64,000 nt of DNA from Opisthorchis felineus (GCA_004794785.1 SJOL01000548.1:1-64000); one strand, 5' to 3'; shown: positions 14,701-29,700, counted from the first letter of the stretch. The notes: a model not told the origin generated them from the letters alone. Numbers and translations are program-made.

Positions 14701-17700
14701 GATATTCGAGCAACACGGAAGCGCATTGAGGCTATTCTTCAATCGGTAAACAACGACTTGGGTTCTGCAGAAGCCAGTGCTAGCGCGAACACCACTGTAA
14801 ACCTAATCAAACAAATGAATGCGGTGGCTAGACAAGTGCGGTCTGCGGCTGAACGTTTATCAAACTTCCCTGAGAAATCCCCAGGGGTTGTTCCGAAAAC
14901 ACTTCGTGAACGTACACAGAGTGTGAATGAGATTAAGGATGAAGTGAGTGAATGGAACCTTGTGTTTTCTTGTCCCCACGCGGATATTTCGAATTCCATA
15001 TAGAAACTGAAGCTAGTGGTACTAACCTGAGTCATTCATATACTTCGTAGGACATTTGCTGGTGAAGTGAGGCTAACGGAAATAAAGGCTGAGTATGTAC
15101 ATTGGGTCCATTCCGTTAGTATCCACCCGTTCGACCTGTTCGACACACTCCGCCCTATCGCTCATTTTTCAGCTCTCCCACTGCAAGAAGGTGATAGGAG
15201 AGTTGCAAGCCCAGTTACAATCACAGGCACGGGCTCCTGGTGCACCTGGATGCGTAGCAGAATTACTTGGTCAGTTAGAGTCGTTGGACAAGGAAACAGG
15301 TCGTTTGGAAAACCGAGCTGAACAACTGGAATCGGAGATGAAGAATCGGTTGCCAAAAGCGCAACAGATGGCTGAATTACGTCAGCAACTGGCCACTTCG
15401 GTTAATCAGGCTCGAAAGGCCTGTCTGCCAGTCTCCAACGCGTAAGTTGCTTTCGCGACTTTTCCTTTGGTACGCTGACACTTGTCCCTTTGTGTGTAAA
15501 CACATGAAATAGTCCATTTTTGGAGTTTTCTCTCTTACACTTTATGTCGCAAGTTTGGTCAGTTCATGTGAAATCGTTATGGGCCTGCTCCTCAGGTGAG
15601 GAATCTGTAAACGGAACTTCTTGTTAGTCACGTGGGTGCTTTTCTTTTCCTGACGGATTACTGATATTCTGTGGGTTGTGGGGAGAACCACAAACATTAA
15701 AAGAGACTTCATGTAATTAGCCAGAATGGTGTATTTTCTGATGGATAGTTTCTTCGGAGGAAGATGACAACCTTTACATGCGGTTGGTGACGATTAGCTT
15801 CGTTCTGTCACGTAGTCTGCTAACCGTTGTCATGTCGGGCGTCTTGTCACCTGTTTATTTTGTCACATTCTTGCAGATACAAAGTCGCTAAATTAAACTA
15901 TTTTCATCGTTCTTCTGCTGTTCCAGTGCCGTTGACGCTTCTACCGGCCTGCTGAGCGCAGAGAACTTGATCAAGAAGCTGCGCGACGAGCTAGCACAAA
16001 TGCGTACCGTGAGTCGTCAACTGTCGGAAAACTATGCGGACGAAATTACACAGCGACAGATGGAGTCGGAGATTGCCACTGCAGAGGCTGTGATAGCGCA
16101 GCTGTCCGAACAACTGGTAGCCCATGCGGTGGGACAACGTGATCAAACTGGATCACTACTCATTCAAGTCCGGAACAACCTTCAAAGGCTTCAGCATCAA
16201 TATGATCAGGTGACTACATAAACTACATATGCTTTCATCCGAGTCATCTCACGATCAAAGTCCACTTGTTTAGTGAACCATGCTTGTCTATGGTTTCATA
16301 CAGTATCTTTTCTGGAGATCGAACTAGACTAACAACTCTCGATTTTGGTGCACTGGAACACGAGAGCAAATCTCCTCTGTGTGATCTACTAAACTGTTGC
16401 CGATTGTACTCACCAAAATCGGAAGGGACCCGCTACTGGTTCCGACCTGTTTGTGGTTCGCCAGTTAGACATAGACCTCACGGTCCTAAGTAGGCATACT
16501 TCAAATTAAACATCAACTTCTAACTAATTTTTAACTATTATGTGTGATATAATTGCCTGCATTGGGAAGTCAAAAGAGTTCCTCGTATTAGACACGTATT
16601 AGAAGCACGTATATTGTCTTGGTATTCCGTTGTAAAGACTTATTTGATACCGGCTGCATTCATTTCTCGAGGCCCTGTCGTCGATACTAGTTGCTATTCT
16701 CAAGAATTCGTGCTCCTCACCCGTGATCCCTCTCTTACCGAATGCCCACAGTGATTCTGTTACTGATATCGCAACTCATTTTTTCTCAACTTTCTTTTAC
16801 TCTGGTTATCTCTACCCTTGGTTGAAGATATTTTTGTTTGGTGAACTGGCACTTTTAGCAAACTACTGACTACCCGCATTGTCATAAGTGTAGGTGCACA
16901 AACCTACCTCCATGGACCCGACATGGATATGCACATTTTTGGCTCCACTTAACTTAATCATATCCCTTATCAGTATACTTACGACGGTTGAATGAGCCTC
17001 TGCCTCCTACCTTACCTAGTTTACTAACACGGTTTACTAAGCTGCATGGATAACATTTGTTGTGACGAGGCATTTGACACAGACACCGTAATTACATGGA
17101 ACATATGTGCGATGACTAGCAAAACAGCCTGTTCTATAATGCTTTCAACTGGCTCCTCCATCTAATAGGGACCGCCCACCGTTGTGATTTCTTTGCAGTA
17201 TGTCTTCCTCATCTCAGCATCGGTTGTTCATTCTTGGGAAGACCACACTAACGCTGCTTTGCCATCTGTAGCTATTAAGTGGACAGTTACAGTGGGCGAT
17301 GCATTAGATGTATCCATACATGTGTTGTAATGTATATAAACTGTCTGTTTACACCACCCAGATTTCATAACTTGTTGATCTACTGTGTATGATGTATAAC
17401 TTTTCCTACGTCTGTTCTACTGTCCTCACGGTGTATGTACAAGTAGGTACACGTACCTCGCACTTTTGTTTATCGTGGCTCTACCTTTCATCACTTTCCT
17501 TACCCCAAAACGCGGCCAGCTTCGAAATGATTTTGCAGCTCAAACGCTTCGATCTGCCACCAGTGGCGACTATAGCAATTTGCGAGACAACTGCCGGCTC
17601 TTGCTTACCCGGGCCGAATCATGTACGGACGAATTGAATCACATGAAAACAGCTATAAAATCCCTTCCCGGTGTTCAAACCCATGAGAGCAAAGACGACC

Positions 17701-20700
17701 TGCATAAACGCATCGACCAACTATTGGCCAACTATGCTGTCTTTATAAGCGAATTAAACGGACAATTAAAAGAGTCTGTGAAAGCGGAAGCTACGCAAAA
17801 GCAGCTGATGGACCGACTCCAAGAAGCCGACTCATGGTTGACGGAACAGCGCCATCGGTTTAACCAACCACTCTACTCTCAACCCGAAGATACTGAAACT
17901 GGCGATTCGAAAATAGTGGCGGACGTTCGCAGCAGTCTGAAGTCAACTAGAGTAAGTATGGGATCACCTGCATCACCCGAAAGATCTTGAATCACACACT
18001 GTGATCAAATTGAGTTTTACCAGGATTCCGACAGTTTTTATGAGCCTCTGTGAATTCAGTGCAATCGTTGTTCTACACATAGTAGCTCGATCTTTTCAGA
18101 ATTGTTTAACATGAAATAAAAAAGTCAACCAGTTTTCAAGCATTTTCATACTTCTCCAAAAATGCATTCTAACAATGCTTGCTACTCTAGTATCTGCTTC
18201 CTTCGATGGTTTAGAAACCTTTTAGGTTACCTTCTCAACAGCTTACTTTGCTACATAAGCCCTAATCGCATCTACGGGAACAAAGTGCTTCGGTCATACA
18301 ATGAGAAATGAAGACCGCAAAAAACACCTCGGCTTGATAGGTCGCCAATTTTTATCCTGTTCTCACCAGGTTCCCATGCATCTCTCTATAAATCCAGTAA
18401 GTGGCACATAGGCATGCTGCAATGGACGACTATCACGTGTGAAATGACATCCGGGACGTAATATCGGGAAGGAGTAACTAGGTCTTGATTTTGTTCACTG
18501 CACCATGAGATTAAGTCCAGTGGTGTTCGGGTATCATCATTAACCGTCTACTTTTCTACTATTTAAAATATTAGTCCATGAGGTTAAACGGGCTGCCCAG
18601 AAGCAATCTACGCTTGTGCTCCATCGCTCAATTCATTCAGAATTTCCATCAATACTTGTAGGTTTTCCGGTATTTTTGAAAACTGATCGCCCTTTTCTAA
18701 AGATGACATCACTTCTTGGGTAAGAATGTCGTGAAGTCACTTGGGAGCTATGAGATAGCCTCTTCAGAGTTACAAAATCCTGCAAGGAATGCGCACTGTG
18801 GAGTTGAGCCACAGCTTCACAATTCAACGTTTGCATCTTACATGAATTTGCGTTGATTTTCACGTGGAAACTATATTTCCCTCTTGTGTTGTAATTCACA
18901 CCGAATATCATTGCATATTGGAGCTGATTTGGAAGTGTTAAAAGACTGTTGCAGTTGTCAATTCTGTCACTTCCAACCTCACAGAGCCTGGCCAAAGAAG
19001 TAGACTCCAAGCGAGATGTTTTTCGAAAGCTGAAATCAGATGGGGATATTCTGATTTCTTCGAAACAGGGTAAGTCACCAATTATAGCCTTTATTTTTAC
19101 TACATCAAGCATCTTTCGTACGTAGTTTCTAAATTTCAAACTGTATTTCGCAACCAATACTTTATGCAAGCTTTTTGAATTTAGCTTCATTTTCGCGGAC
19201 GTTTATGTCCATCCCTAATCCATTTAATTGATCGTGACGACAGTTTTGGACCCAGAATCAATCCGTGATCGTCTGGGTGCCCTGCAAGATGCCTACGGTG
19301 ATTTACGAAGTGGGATCCAGCAACGCCTGAGTGCTTTCGAAGCTGCTTTGCCGACAACTCAGCGACTGGTTTCTGCTCTTACCACCTTGGGTTTGCGACT
19401 ACCGGCTGCTGAATCTCGATTGCGTTCCCTGTGTGCTGGTGATACGGACCCGATTAACCTGAGGCGGTCGGGTGTCGATGCTCTAGAGGCCGAACTGAGC
19501 AATATCCTTGCACCGCAAGCTCACCTCGTTCGCACCAACTGGGACCGACTGCAGGAGCTGTCAGTTCCACCATCGGTCTTCTCTCATACTCTCACCCTTT
19601 CTGATGGTACAAAGTCAGAAGTGAAGCACGCAGAACAAATTGAAGCGGAGCTGCACCGATTTGACAAATTTCAAATGCAGGTAAGTTTATGGGATGGCTT
19701 CATTGTAAGTAACTCACTAGGCTTACGTTCAGTCTCTACTCATTAATGAGTAATTTCACCTTACCCTACCACCAACATATGACTTGAGTCAGCGGTAAAC
19801 TGAACTCAATAAGCAATTTGTGATAACTCTGTATTTTGTTTCTTTTTGAGAGAGGTTACGATGATATCACGTTTCATCCGTCACGGGGGCATGCTAGTCG
19901 AGTGATTACGTGTAACACACGTTGTCGCGCTGACCCACAACGTGGCAAAAGTCTGCATAGAGACCTCACCACAGCATACTAAAAACAACGACACCATGTT
20001 GGGAACGTCACATTGCACACACAATGAGCGACTTGGTGTCGTTGGCCTACTAGCTGGACAGTGTTAACCCTGTGTGTGTATTATAATAATAGTAATAACC
20101 TTAGGAATACTTCTTGTAACGCTGATGTGTTTGCCGACAGGCATAGCCGTGCTGCCTTCGCTATTTTTGCTTAGTTCTCCAAAGATAGCATTCTTATCGT
20201 TGGCAAGCTTGCGTAAAGTAGCAGCTCGCGACGTATCGCCGTGTAACTGATTGTGGAAACATGGCTCGATCGATTCTAATGCATGACAGTTGTTTTTCTA
20301 CACCAAGATGTCCTGCAGGTACACGTATCCTTCTGGAACATGCCATTCATACACACTACGATGTGGAGTAGCTGATCATTTCTTTTGACTCGTTTGCAAT
20401 CAGTGGTCGGGCAAAATGTGGGATATGGCCTATTCACCCATCTGAATGAGGCGATGTTCTCTGGCTCATGGATAAAGCATCTTTCACTTGTTTATTTTTA
20501 GCTGTCCGAATTGGCTACAGAAGTCAGTAGCACACGGTGTAAGACAAACGTTCTACTTAGTAGGCTGGACGAAGAATCGCGTTGGTTGAATTCTGCACTT
20601 CAGCGACTAGACCCACTTGCCTCTGATGACCCAGCACATTGGACCGGTGATGCGGAAGAAGGAGAGAAGAATTTCGTGAAACTCGATGGCAATACCCTGG

Positions 20701-23700
20701 CCTCATTTACTGATCAGTCTGCATTGCTTAACGAATTCCCCTCATTGGCCGTGTTGCCTGCAAACTATGGCTCATTAAGTCAAGTACGTGATAGACTCTA
20801 TCACTTTCGTGAGAACTGGGAAGAGCGCCAGAGAAGTAAAACTCAAATTTTGTTGACGGAGGCCCATGGATTACTACAAGCTGCAGGAATACGCGTTAGT
20901 GGCATCACAGATAGCGGAAGGACTATCGGTCGACCCTTTGGGGACAAATTGGGACGACAGCTGGTTCTTGCCGTTGATTTACTCACTAAAAGAATGGCCC
21001 AACTGGACACACGGCTTGGTCAGGTGGAAGTCCGTGTAGGTGAGGCGTTGCCACTATCCCGATCGTTTTATGAAGACATGGGAGAGTTCGCCGACACTAT
21101 GAATGCTGATGAAGCAGAACTGGAGCGCCTATCTCTTCCTGGAAAATTGGAACCGCGGAAGAAAACGGAACTAGGTGAATTAGACAATGAACGGGCACTG
21201 CACAAACAAATCAAGGTGCGTCGCATGAATGGTTTCCGTGCTGTAGGGAGGTCCAAGTATTTTATGAATAGTTTTTGTCGATTAGTCGCTCTCCCCGTCC
21301 GTTTACTGCTTCCTCATAGGACCTAAATTTTGACCCACGTTGTGTGACTCATTGGTTATTTCTTCCGGATCTGTGTGGTCCGTCAATAAGGTCACCGAAC
21401 CGTCAATTTGATTAATGTCCTTAATTATCAGTTACTGCCCGGTGAGCAGTTACTTCGGAAAGAGAGTTTCCGTTATTCATTCAATCAAAATAGAATAAAT
21501 AAACCAGTATAGGTTACAGGTATTACTTAACCATATGAGCATCATTGGTGAATGCTAAACCGAATGAAACTGCTATAAAATGCCTCTCATGTTATCTCCA
21601 AATTGCCTTAGTAACCTTTATACATGCGTTCCATCACTGTGTACAACACATCTTTCAAGAATAACAGCTTTTGCACTGGCAAATTGTCAACAGAAGAGGT
21701 AGGAGCGCGAGCGCAGTGCTAGAATGACATAGTGTGAGGCAGGCGAATAACTTTTAGTTCCTTTTGATCACTTGGTGCATTGTGGCAAAAGTTCTGATGG
21801 TGAGGTTGAACACGGGCCGACCATCATAGTTGTGTTGCTTTTCCCTATGCCGCCTTGTAACAATAGTGCGGATTATCCCTGGCCTCATCATTGGTACTCT
21901 GCCCAAAAGGAACTGACTGGGTGAGCTGGATATCAACCTTTTAGTGACGTTAAGGTAAGCTGTACAACTGATGGCATCAGCGGTAGCGTATGCATTAGTT
22001 CACTCATCCTGAAATTATGAAGAAGACATCTAGAATTTCGGAGTTTATCCTTATGATACCTCCGTTGGATTGATTGACGTAGTCGTAATTATGATTCCCC
22101 GCATTCACGTAAGCTGTTCCTCTCTGCAGGCCCTCGATGAGAAAACAGAGTCGCACAAAACGCTGCTGGATCAAATCACTCGTACAAGCGTCCCCCTTAT
22201 TGACTTAGTTGCTAAGACTAATGGGATTGCCATCCGAGATAGTGTGAGGAATGCCGCAGATCGCTATCGCCAACTCCAGAAGGCAATCAAAGCGCGACTT
22301 ACCAGCGTAGAAACGCGGTTAAAGCAGTCTGATGAGGCAAGTTTCCCTTTTTGTTTTTTTGTGTGTGTTCGCAATCGACTTCCCAGTTGCGGAAATAACG
22401 GAATACCGTGGTTCGTCTGTTCTTCTCTTTGGTTTCTGGTGTGCCCCCACTGACAAAGATACAAACAACTTGACCTTCTAAACACAAGAACGACTGTGCT
22501 AACTTTGGCATTCACAAAACAACAGTAGTTGTTGAACTTTACTTTGCTTCAGGAGGCCTAAGTTCAGTTCAGTTCACGTATTCATCTGTAAACCTCTACC
22601 AAAGCGCAGTCGTTCGTTCGCGGAGGATGAGGAGAGTGAGGGACTGATAGTCACACCGATCCGTCGACGTGAAGTTGTTTTGTTTGTCCGAGATAGCAAA
22701 GAGGCCTAAACAATGTAGACTGCTTATCCTAGTCCGATATGTTCCCTCTTCACAATGGTGAGTGCTGTGTCCCAAGTTTCATTTGTTCCCGCTAGTCTTA
22801 ATCGGTTGAGTTTTCTTGAGGCACTGAAGATTCAGTAGCATGAGGAGTGAGGTTTGAAACAAAGCGGACAATTAGCACACAAAGATGAATCGCCGAATGA
22901 GACACGTATCTATAAAAGGGCGAAATCTGAGTGAATCACAATGAAGAAGATACTGTGAAGTAAGAGGAGCGAGTCCGGTTTCAAACTGTCCTTTTCAACG
23001 TAAGGCGACGAGGTGTGAAGAAACGAAACAATATGCCTTTAGACAACCGATTGATGAAATAAATCGTCCTCCATTCTATTCCGGTCAGTGAAATTGCCGG
23101 GATCTATCATCTGGCTAACTTGAAGTGCTGTGTAGAATACTTGACGTATTCTAGGAAGCCCAATTGAGTGACGCGCTAAATCACAAGCCAAAAATTGCAA
23201 AGTATTAAGGTTTACCAATAAAATCCGGTACTAATATGCAAAATGCGTATATGAAAGTGATACAAATGTCAAATCATGAAGATTTCCGTCTAAATGTTGC
23301 ACGAATTGGTGCAAGTCCAAAGAAAGCCTGGAGAGAACAGCAAATCGATCTGAATTAGTGACAAACGTGGGCGCACACTACGTGGTAACGCAAGTGGTCA
23401 AAAAGCTAGTGTAAAAAGTTCGTCAAAATTGGCTCAACATGTCATGGGTCAAAAATTTACGAACGATTGTGGGTGAATATCGAATACATAAGGTGGACGC
23501 AGAAAACAGTGGGTTCAAGCAACGGGGTTTGATCGAGAGAAAGGATGTACATGCCGGCTGTTTCTTGACGTGGATCGCAGGATCGTTTTTTGCCAGCTCA
23601 CACAAACTCCCTGAAATCTCCGCTATGAATGTTTCATTCGTAGATGACAGACCTGGATAGGAGTGGAATCACTAGTTGATCGGATCTCGTGGTCTCACAA

Positions 23701-26700
23701 AATACGCTTTCCAAGAGCTCATTCTAAGTGTTCAGCTGAGATTTGGAGTGGCATTGCCGAATGTACAAAGGAATTTTAGCCACCAGTGACGTCACTACGC
23801 TACCTACGACCGGTCCGCGACGTTGGTAATAACTCTAGTAGCTCAACTGCTCTAAAGTGCGTTTCGGTGCAAATACGCTGGGCATCATGCTGTCGATTAT
23901 ATTGCTCCTCTATGTCATCATTTCTTGAATGTTTCTGGGCAATTATCAGACCGATTGGAGCATCACTGAATTGTGGTATTCGTCTCCCTAGTGCTTCTTT
24001 GAGTGACTCCGCGTCGGAGACCTGAAGATTTATTGCTGCCTGAATGTGTAGGGAATCTGTGTGTCTGTAAACCGCTCTGCTGGTCCATCGGACTGAGTTT
24101 TATGGTAACTACTGTTCTGTATCAGCAGCAATGAAAAGTGAACGATCACATATTGAGCATGTAATTTTTTGGCGTGTCACACCGCACTTGATCTTGACCA
24201 AGAGTGACCAATTATAAGATTGCGTCCTATCACATCGATACGTTTTCTTCCGCGGCAGGTAGTCTTAAAAAATCCTGAATGTGCATATCATTCTACAGTT
24301 GAAGTTAACCTGTACTGGAATCATCAGCGTTGCAGTTCCCACGCATTTTCAAAGAGATTTGACCTTACAACCTTCCGCATAGTGATTGATGTATGCATAA
24401 TCCTCTGATTCTCAGATCTTTTTGTTCCATTATGGGTATTATAATTTCCGGTATTTTGTAGGCTATGATGATGGTGATGTGTGAGTTTATTGGCTGTTGA
24501 GTAGGGAGTAGTTGGTCTGTTCGCCGAGTTTCACAGTTGGCTTACAAACGTTCCACCATCATACGAGGAGACATCGTCAGTGCCTTCAAATGCCACCTGG
24601 TAGACGACCGACAATTTTACTGTTCCTTCGCAGCCGGGTGTAGCGTCAGTGTCACCAACTCACACTTGCTAAATATCACCACGATGTGGCTTCTACCCTT
24701 GTCTGGGTATCTTTCATGTTTCTATCTTGAATGCCACACTGCTGACTCCTGTTAACAGTTATGTATAACAGGCTCTCCGCATTCCCACTGGAACACCATT
24801 CTTCCAATATTTTTTGTCTCTCGCCTTCTTTCACAGGAATGCGAGTATAACCTAGTTTATTTGATCATATCTGAAGAGCTACTTTTGATAGAATCTGATT
24901 AGATCACAAGAGACGGCGATTTGTTGGCATTTCAGATTGCCGAACAACTGGATGTCATGTCAGACCTCTTTGCTGATGTTGCTCAGCAGGCTTCGCATCT
25001 GGGTATCCCGATCGATCCGACCACAATCTGGGCACGGCCAGCTACGACTCCTGGCATAGAGCTGGTTGACTCAACCGAACCACCAACCCAACAGCCCGGC
25101 CTACTTGCCGAAGCTGGTGTCGGTAGAGTACGACCTATGGTCAGCGTGCAGCCAGATCAATTGCAAGAACATCTGAATGAAACCCGGGAATTGATAGAAA
25201 CATTAAGCCAGCGACTCCCCGAACTGGAAGGGCTGACAGCATGCGTACGAGCCCAGTTAGAACCTAAGCTGGCGGCTATCAAGACACAACGGAAAGCCCA
25301 ACTAGATTCACCTGCAATGGTTGATCCATTTGCAGCGGATGCAGGTCAGTACCTGTGGTGTCTGTTGATTTTGCGTTCGCCAGCTGGTTTATAAACACCG
25401 TTCACTCATGGGCTTTTCCGATCTATCATTATGTTTCAGAACGTGCCATTGAACTCCATAAAACGCGTAAGTAGCATTTTACTGTGAGTCATATGTTACG
25501 TTGTGCCGATAAACGTCTTTTTCTGACCTTGTTACCTATTTTTATTCGTGCCCTTGTGTGAATACTGTAAACCGCCGCGTATCGTAGGAATTCTAGTACT
25601 AGTGTTGTTATATCTAGCTGGTCATGAAGTTGCCAAGTACATTAGGTCATCGACATCTTTACTCACGCGACACCAGTGTTTCATTCCAAGCTCTGCTGCG
25701 TGAACACCAAACTGAGAGAGAAAGGGCCTGGGGCTAGCTCATCACATAAATTAGACGAGCGCTGACTGGATTATTCGCCTCCTTTCCTAAACAAAGCAGA
25801 TGGAACTAGTCTGGTGGGATAAAAAGGACTATTGTATCGCCAGACTGTTTGAGTCTCGGTCTTTCCTGTCCACTCTTCTGTTACTGGTCCAAAGTTCGAC
25901 TGCACATCAACAGGTTGTTCCTCAGTTCGTTTGCAATATGCTTTCACGTGAATCTCCAAAAGAACTGTCTGTTGGCGGTATCCCAATGACACAAAATATT
26001 ACCGACGCTGGCGAAGCCAGTCCCAACGGCCTTTGAATCATCAGACTTTCGCAGCCGCGAGCCTGAATCAGCTGACGGTGCGCTTGGATCGTTTGTCCTG
26101 GTTTCGGAAATGTAGCACACAAACAGTGGGAAGTGAGGTCAAGAGTAGCCTGTTGCCCTTCTCTCTCCGAAATTTGAACGGTAAAGACGGTCAGATGAAC
26201 CAAATGTTGCGAAAATTTTATTTTGAGGTACATGGATCTGTAGTTGCTGTGCAACGCAAGGATGATGGCACTTATAGTTCTTATGGCATGCGATAAAGGG
26301 GTTGTCATGAGTGAGTTGCAGTATAGGATAATGTTGAATATTTGAAAGATCAAGAAAGGGGGCATCGGCGGTAACTTGTTTTTGTTTGCCTATCCCACTG
26401 TATTAACTAAACAAGGCGACTATGCGAGGCGAGCGTGTCTGGTATCGAGGGTTCCTACTCCTGCACTGCCAAAAGTATGCACTGCTGCTGAGCTCTAATA
26501 ATAGGAAACTCGAGTCCAGTGTTTCTCCCTTCATTTATGTGGACTAACCACAATAAGTGTACCAGGGCAGGATAAGGACCGCTTAAACTTGAACGCAAAT
26601 TCTTCGACCCCCGTGGCCACCTACAACTAATATAATGATCATCTAAAAGCTGTGTATACAGTTCATGGTAATACGTGGTCTAGGTTACTGCGGTGTGTTC

Positions 26701-29700
26701 AAACCTGAGCAGGTGGACAACTGAGGCCCTCAACTAATCTTTGCCTCGAAAGCCCGGGCGCAGGCAGCAGTAGTTGATGTTAGACCACCACAGTAGTCCG
26801 ATTTTTGAGAAACTAACCTCGCGCATGTTCCAACTGTCAGCCTGGAGGAAAAAGAGACCGCGTTAGACAGACCGCTCGTTGACCAATAAGACACTCTGAG
26901 TGTGGTTTGGACACCTCAAAACTAGCTAATTGGATCACGTAATTGCACAAACCTTCACGCCAATGTAAGTTGCAGTCTGTTCGTGACAGATTGTAACATC
27001 TGACATATCCTAACATCGTTTTATACTTCGGTGGACTTCGATTTTGGTTCCTGGGAGCTATATGGTATCTTAGTTAAATCTGGTCCAATGGAATTTGCCT
27101 TTTTATTGCTTTCAGTGCTACGAACCGCTGAGAAGCTGCAAACTGACTGGGTTGGATTACAAAAACAGCTAGAAGCACGTGTGGCCAAACTCAGTGTTAT
27201 CCATGAAACCTCTTCGGTGGGATTCTGGCCCCGGGTAAATGAACTTCAGGCTGCCCTTATCCAAGCAGGTGGAACCCTACGAATCATTGCTACTGGATGC
27301 GATCCCGCCGATGCGTCTACCCGACGGGACCCGTTGGATCCCACTAGCTATGTGCAACAGCGAAACGATTTGGGTGCGTTGTTACAGCAGGTTGATCATT
27401 TGACCAGCCAACTGTCTGCCTGTCAACACGCCGGCGCACAGCTTATTCAGCTGATCACTGGGGCCAGCAGTCCAGAAGACACTCTTCAGTTGCGCCGTGA
27501 AGAGGAGCAGGCCATACGTAACGAAGTAAACTCGGCCCTGAATGAATTGGATGCTCTACATAAGGATCTTCTCACCAGTTGTCAACGCCTTGCCAAACAG
27601 GTTGACAAGCAAGAAACTGCGGCTAAGCAGTTCAAGGTCAGTCAGTCTGTAATGTTCTGTTTCACGGCCATGGGTGGTTCGTTTTTTTGCAGCTGAAAAC
27701 GTTACACACTTTCCGCCAAAACTTTCACACAAATTCCCTAACAAAGGTTGCACGCGAAGGTGATGGCCTGAGAAAGCGAACAGTAGCTTGGTTTGATAAA
27801 GATGAGCTTCTGGTTTTATCAAGGACCGAAAATGTCTAGTGGGACAAGACGGCCCAAGGTTCTTCTTAAGTGTGTGGTCAACTACTGTTATATACAGGTG
27901 GTGGTTTGGACGTTGCCACGGAATCGGAAAGCCACACGGTTGCGCACCCCAAGGAACCGTTTCAGCGGAAACTGACTGTGACCCTGACACGTCAAAACAA
28001 GTCTACTTTTACATCGGTGCCTTTGAACTATACTACAATCAGTCCCACTTTGATCCTTGTTATTTCGCGGTTTCTGGTTAAATCACCCAACTAAAGCTTT
28101 CCATTTGAGATCAGATCAAGGCAGGGCACCAAATCAGTACTGTTGACGGCAAATTTGGCCACCACTACTATCAATCGTGACAGTTGTCTTACTTGGTTAT
28201 CTGAGCGACAGTACGTCGCCAGCTCCGGTATTTACTGGCTCCACCGGTGAATTTTACCTATTGGAATCATAGCACTTTAGTGAAGTACTAAGAATTCCTA
28301 AGAAAGGCAACATTCGAGATAACGCATTAGGGGCCCAGTTCAACGGCATACCGAGTCATGTTTCCCATGTATCTAAACGCAGTTCGTAACTTTATCTGGC
28401 AATGGTTGTGGCTGCAATGCCAGACAATGCAGTTGGCTGTATTTTACCTTGTATCATATTCTTTCAGTCTCCTATCACCAAATGACCTTAACTGACAATT
28501 TGCAGTTAGATGGCACGATGAGAAAACGTACAGCCAAACTCAGGTCGGGACGATCGATTGCAGCACAACCTTGGTCCTCTTGAGTGTGTCCCGATGACCT
28601 TAATTCAAATGTTTGCTTACCTGATGCAACAAGGTTGCAATAGACATTCATCGTAGGCATTACTTATGGTGCATGGCCAGATATCACTTCGAACCTTCCT
28701 AAGAGCGTACACACCAATTCTTAGTGACTGTTAGCGACTGGTAACCCATATAAATCTTTTTGGCCAATATTGTAGCAACTGGAATCCTTGCAAGAATTTC
28801 CGGTAATTCTCCATATAAGTATTAATGGTTTTAGTGTTTCATCTGTACCTTCCAAACGAGCCCAACTAAGAGGCTGTTGGGTGGCACAAACAGACATTAT
28901 CATCTCCTGAAACTTACTAAATGTCAAGATTCCCTTTTTCCTCTGCGGCTTGGATGCGATGCTCATTGGTGACCCGGTTGTCCGAAAAATTAGTTAGTCT
29001 CCAGGCTTCATTGAACAAACTTTTCATCCTGACTTTATCCACCCATTATGAGCCATTGTTTTCATCACTTGACTCCATCCCCGATCGGTTACGATAACAG
29101 TAAAGAACTCAAGCTGTGCGTCGTTCCTATTTACACTGTAGTTTGTTTGTTTGGCACTGAACCTCATGTTCTGATATGAACAGAATTGTACCTAACTTTG
29201 TGGTTGATAAATGCTTGTTTTTCCCATGCCGTAAACTCTCTGCCGTATAGATGGGACTAGAGGATTTCATCAGATGGCTTTCTCAGCAGGAGGTCATATG
29301 GGACCAGTTTGCTCCGATCGCGACTGAGAGTGTCAGCGTTTTGAAGCAGCTGGAAGAAATTATTACTTGGAACGACGGGCTATTGTATAAGCACTCCGAT
29401 TTAGAAGCTTTGAATTGGTCCGCTAGCCAACTCAGCGCGCTGGACTTGGACGAATTGGGAACATTGAGTATGGGTAAGTTGACTCGTGTTTTTTCATCCT
29501 AAGTCTGATTGCTGGGCCTCGATCTGCAACAGTCACATACGTTACACTATCTTATTGCTTACTTTTATCCTCTATAGAAGATGCAGTTGGTCCTACCAGT
29601 ACTGTCCCGAGCTCGCTACAATCAGATCTCGCTGGAGCGAATCGCCGTTGGGACACTCTACTCGATTCTGGCAATCACAGACGTCATCGACTTCAAACTG

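Noticed and set aside
18633..19190. A 185-codon minus-strand frame
   Set aside because: It overlaps exon 20 antisense and shows no family signature; it is treated as a shadow in an AT-rich intron.
27898..28080. Exon-like segment ([20 protein letters not shown]) in the intron after exon 26
   Set aside because: The acceptor would give phase 1 while exon 26 ends in phase 0, and exons 26 and 27 already form a continuous helix.
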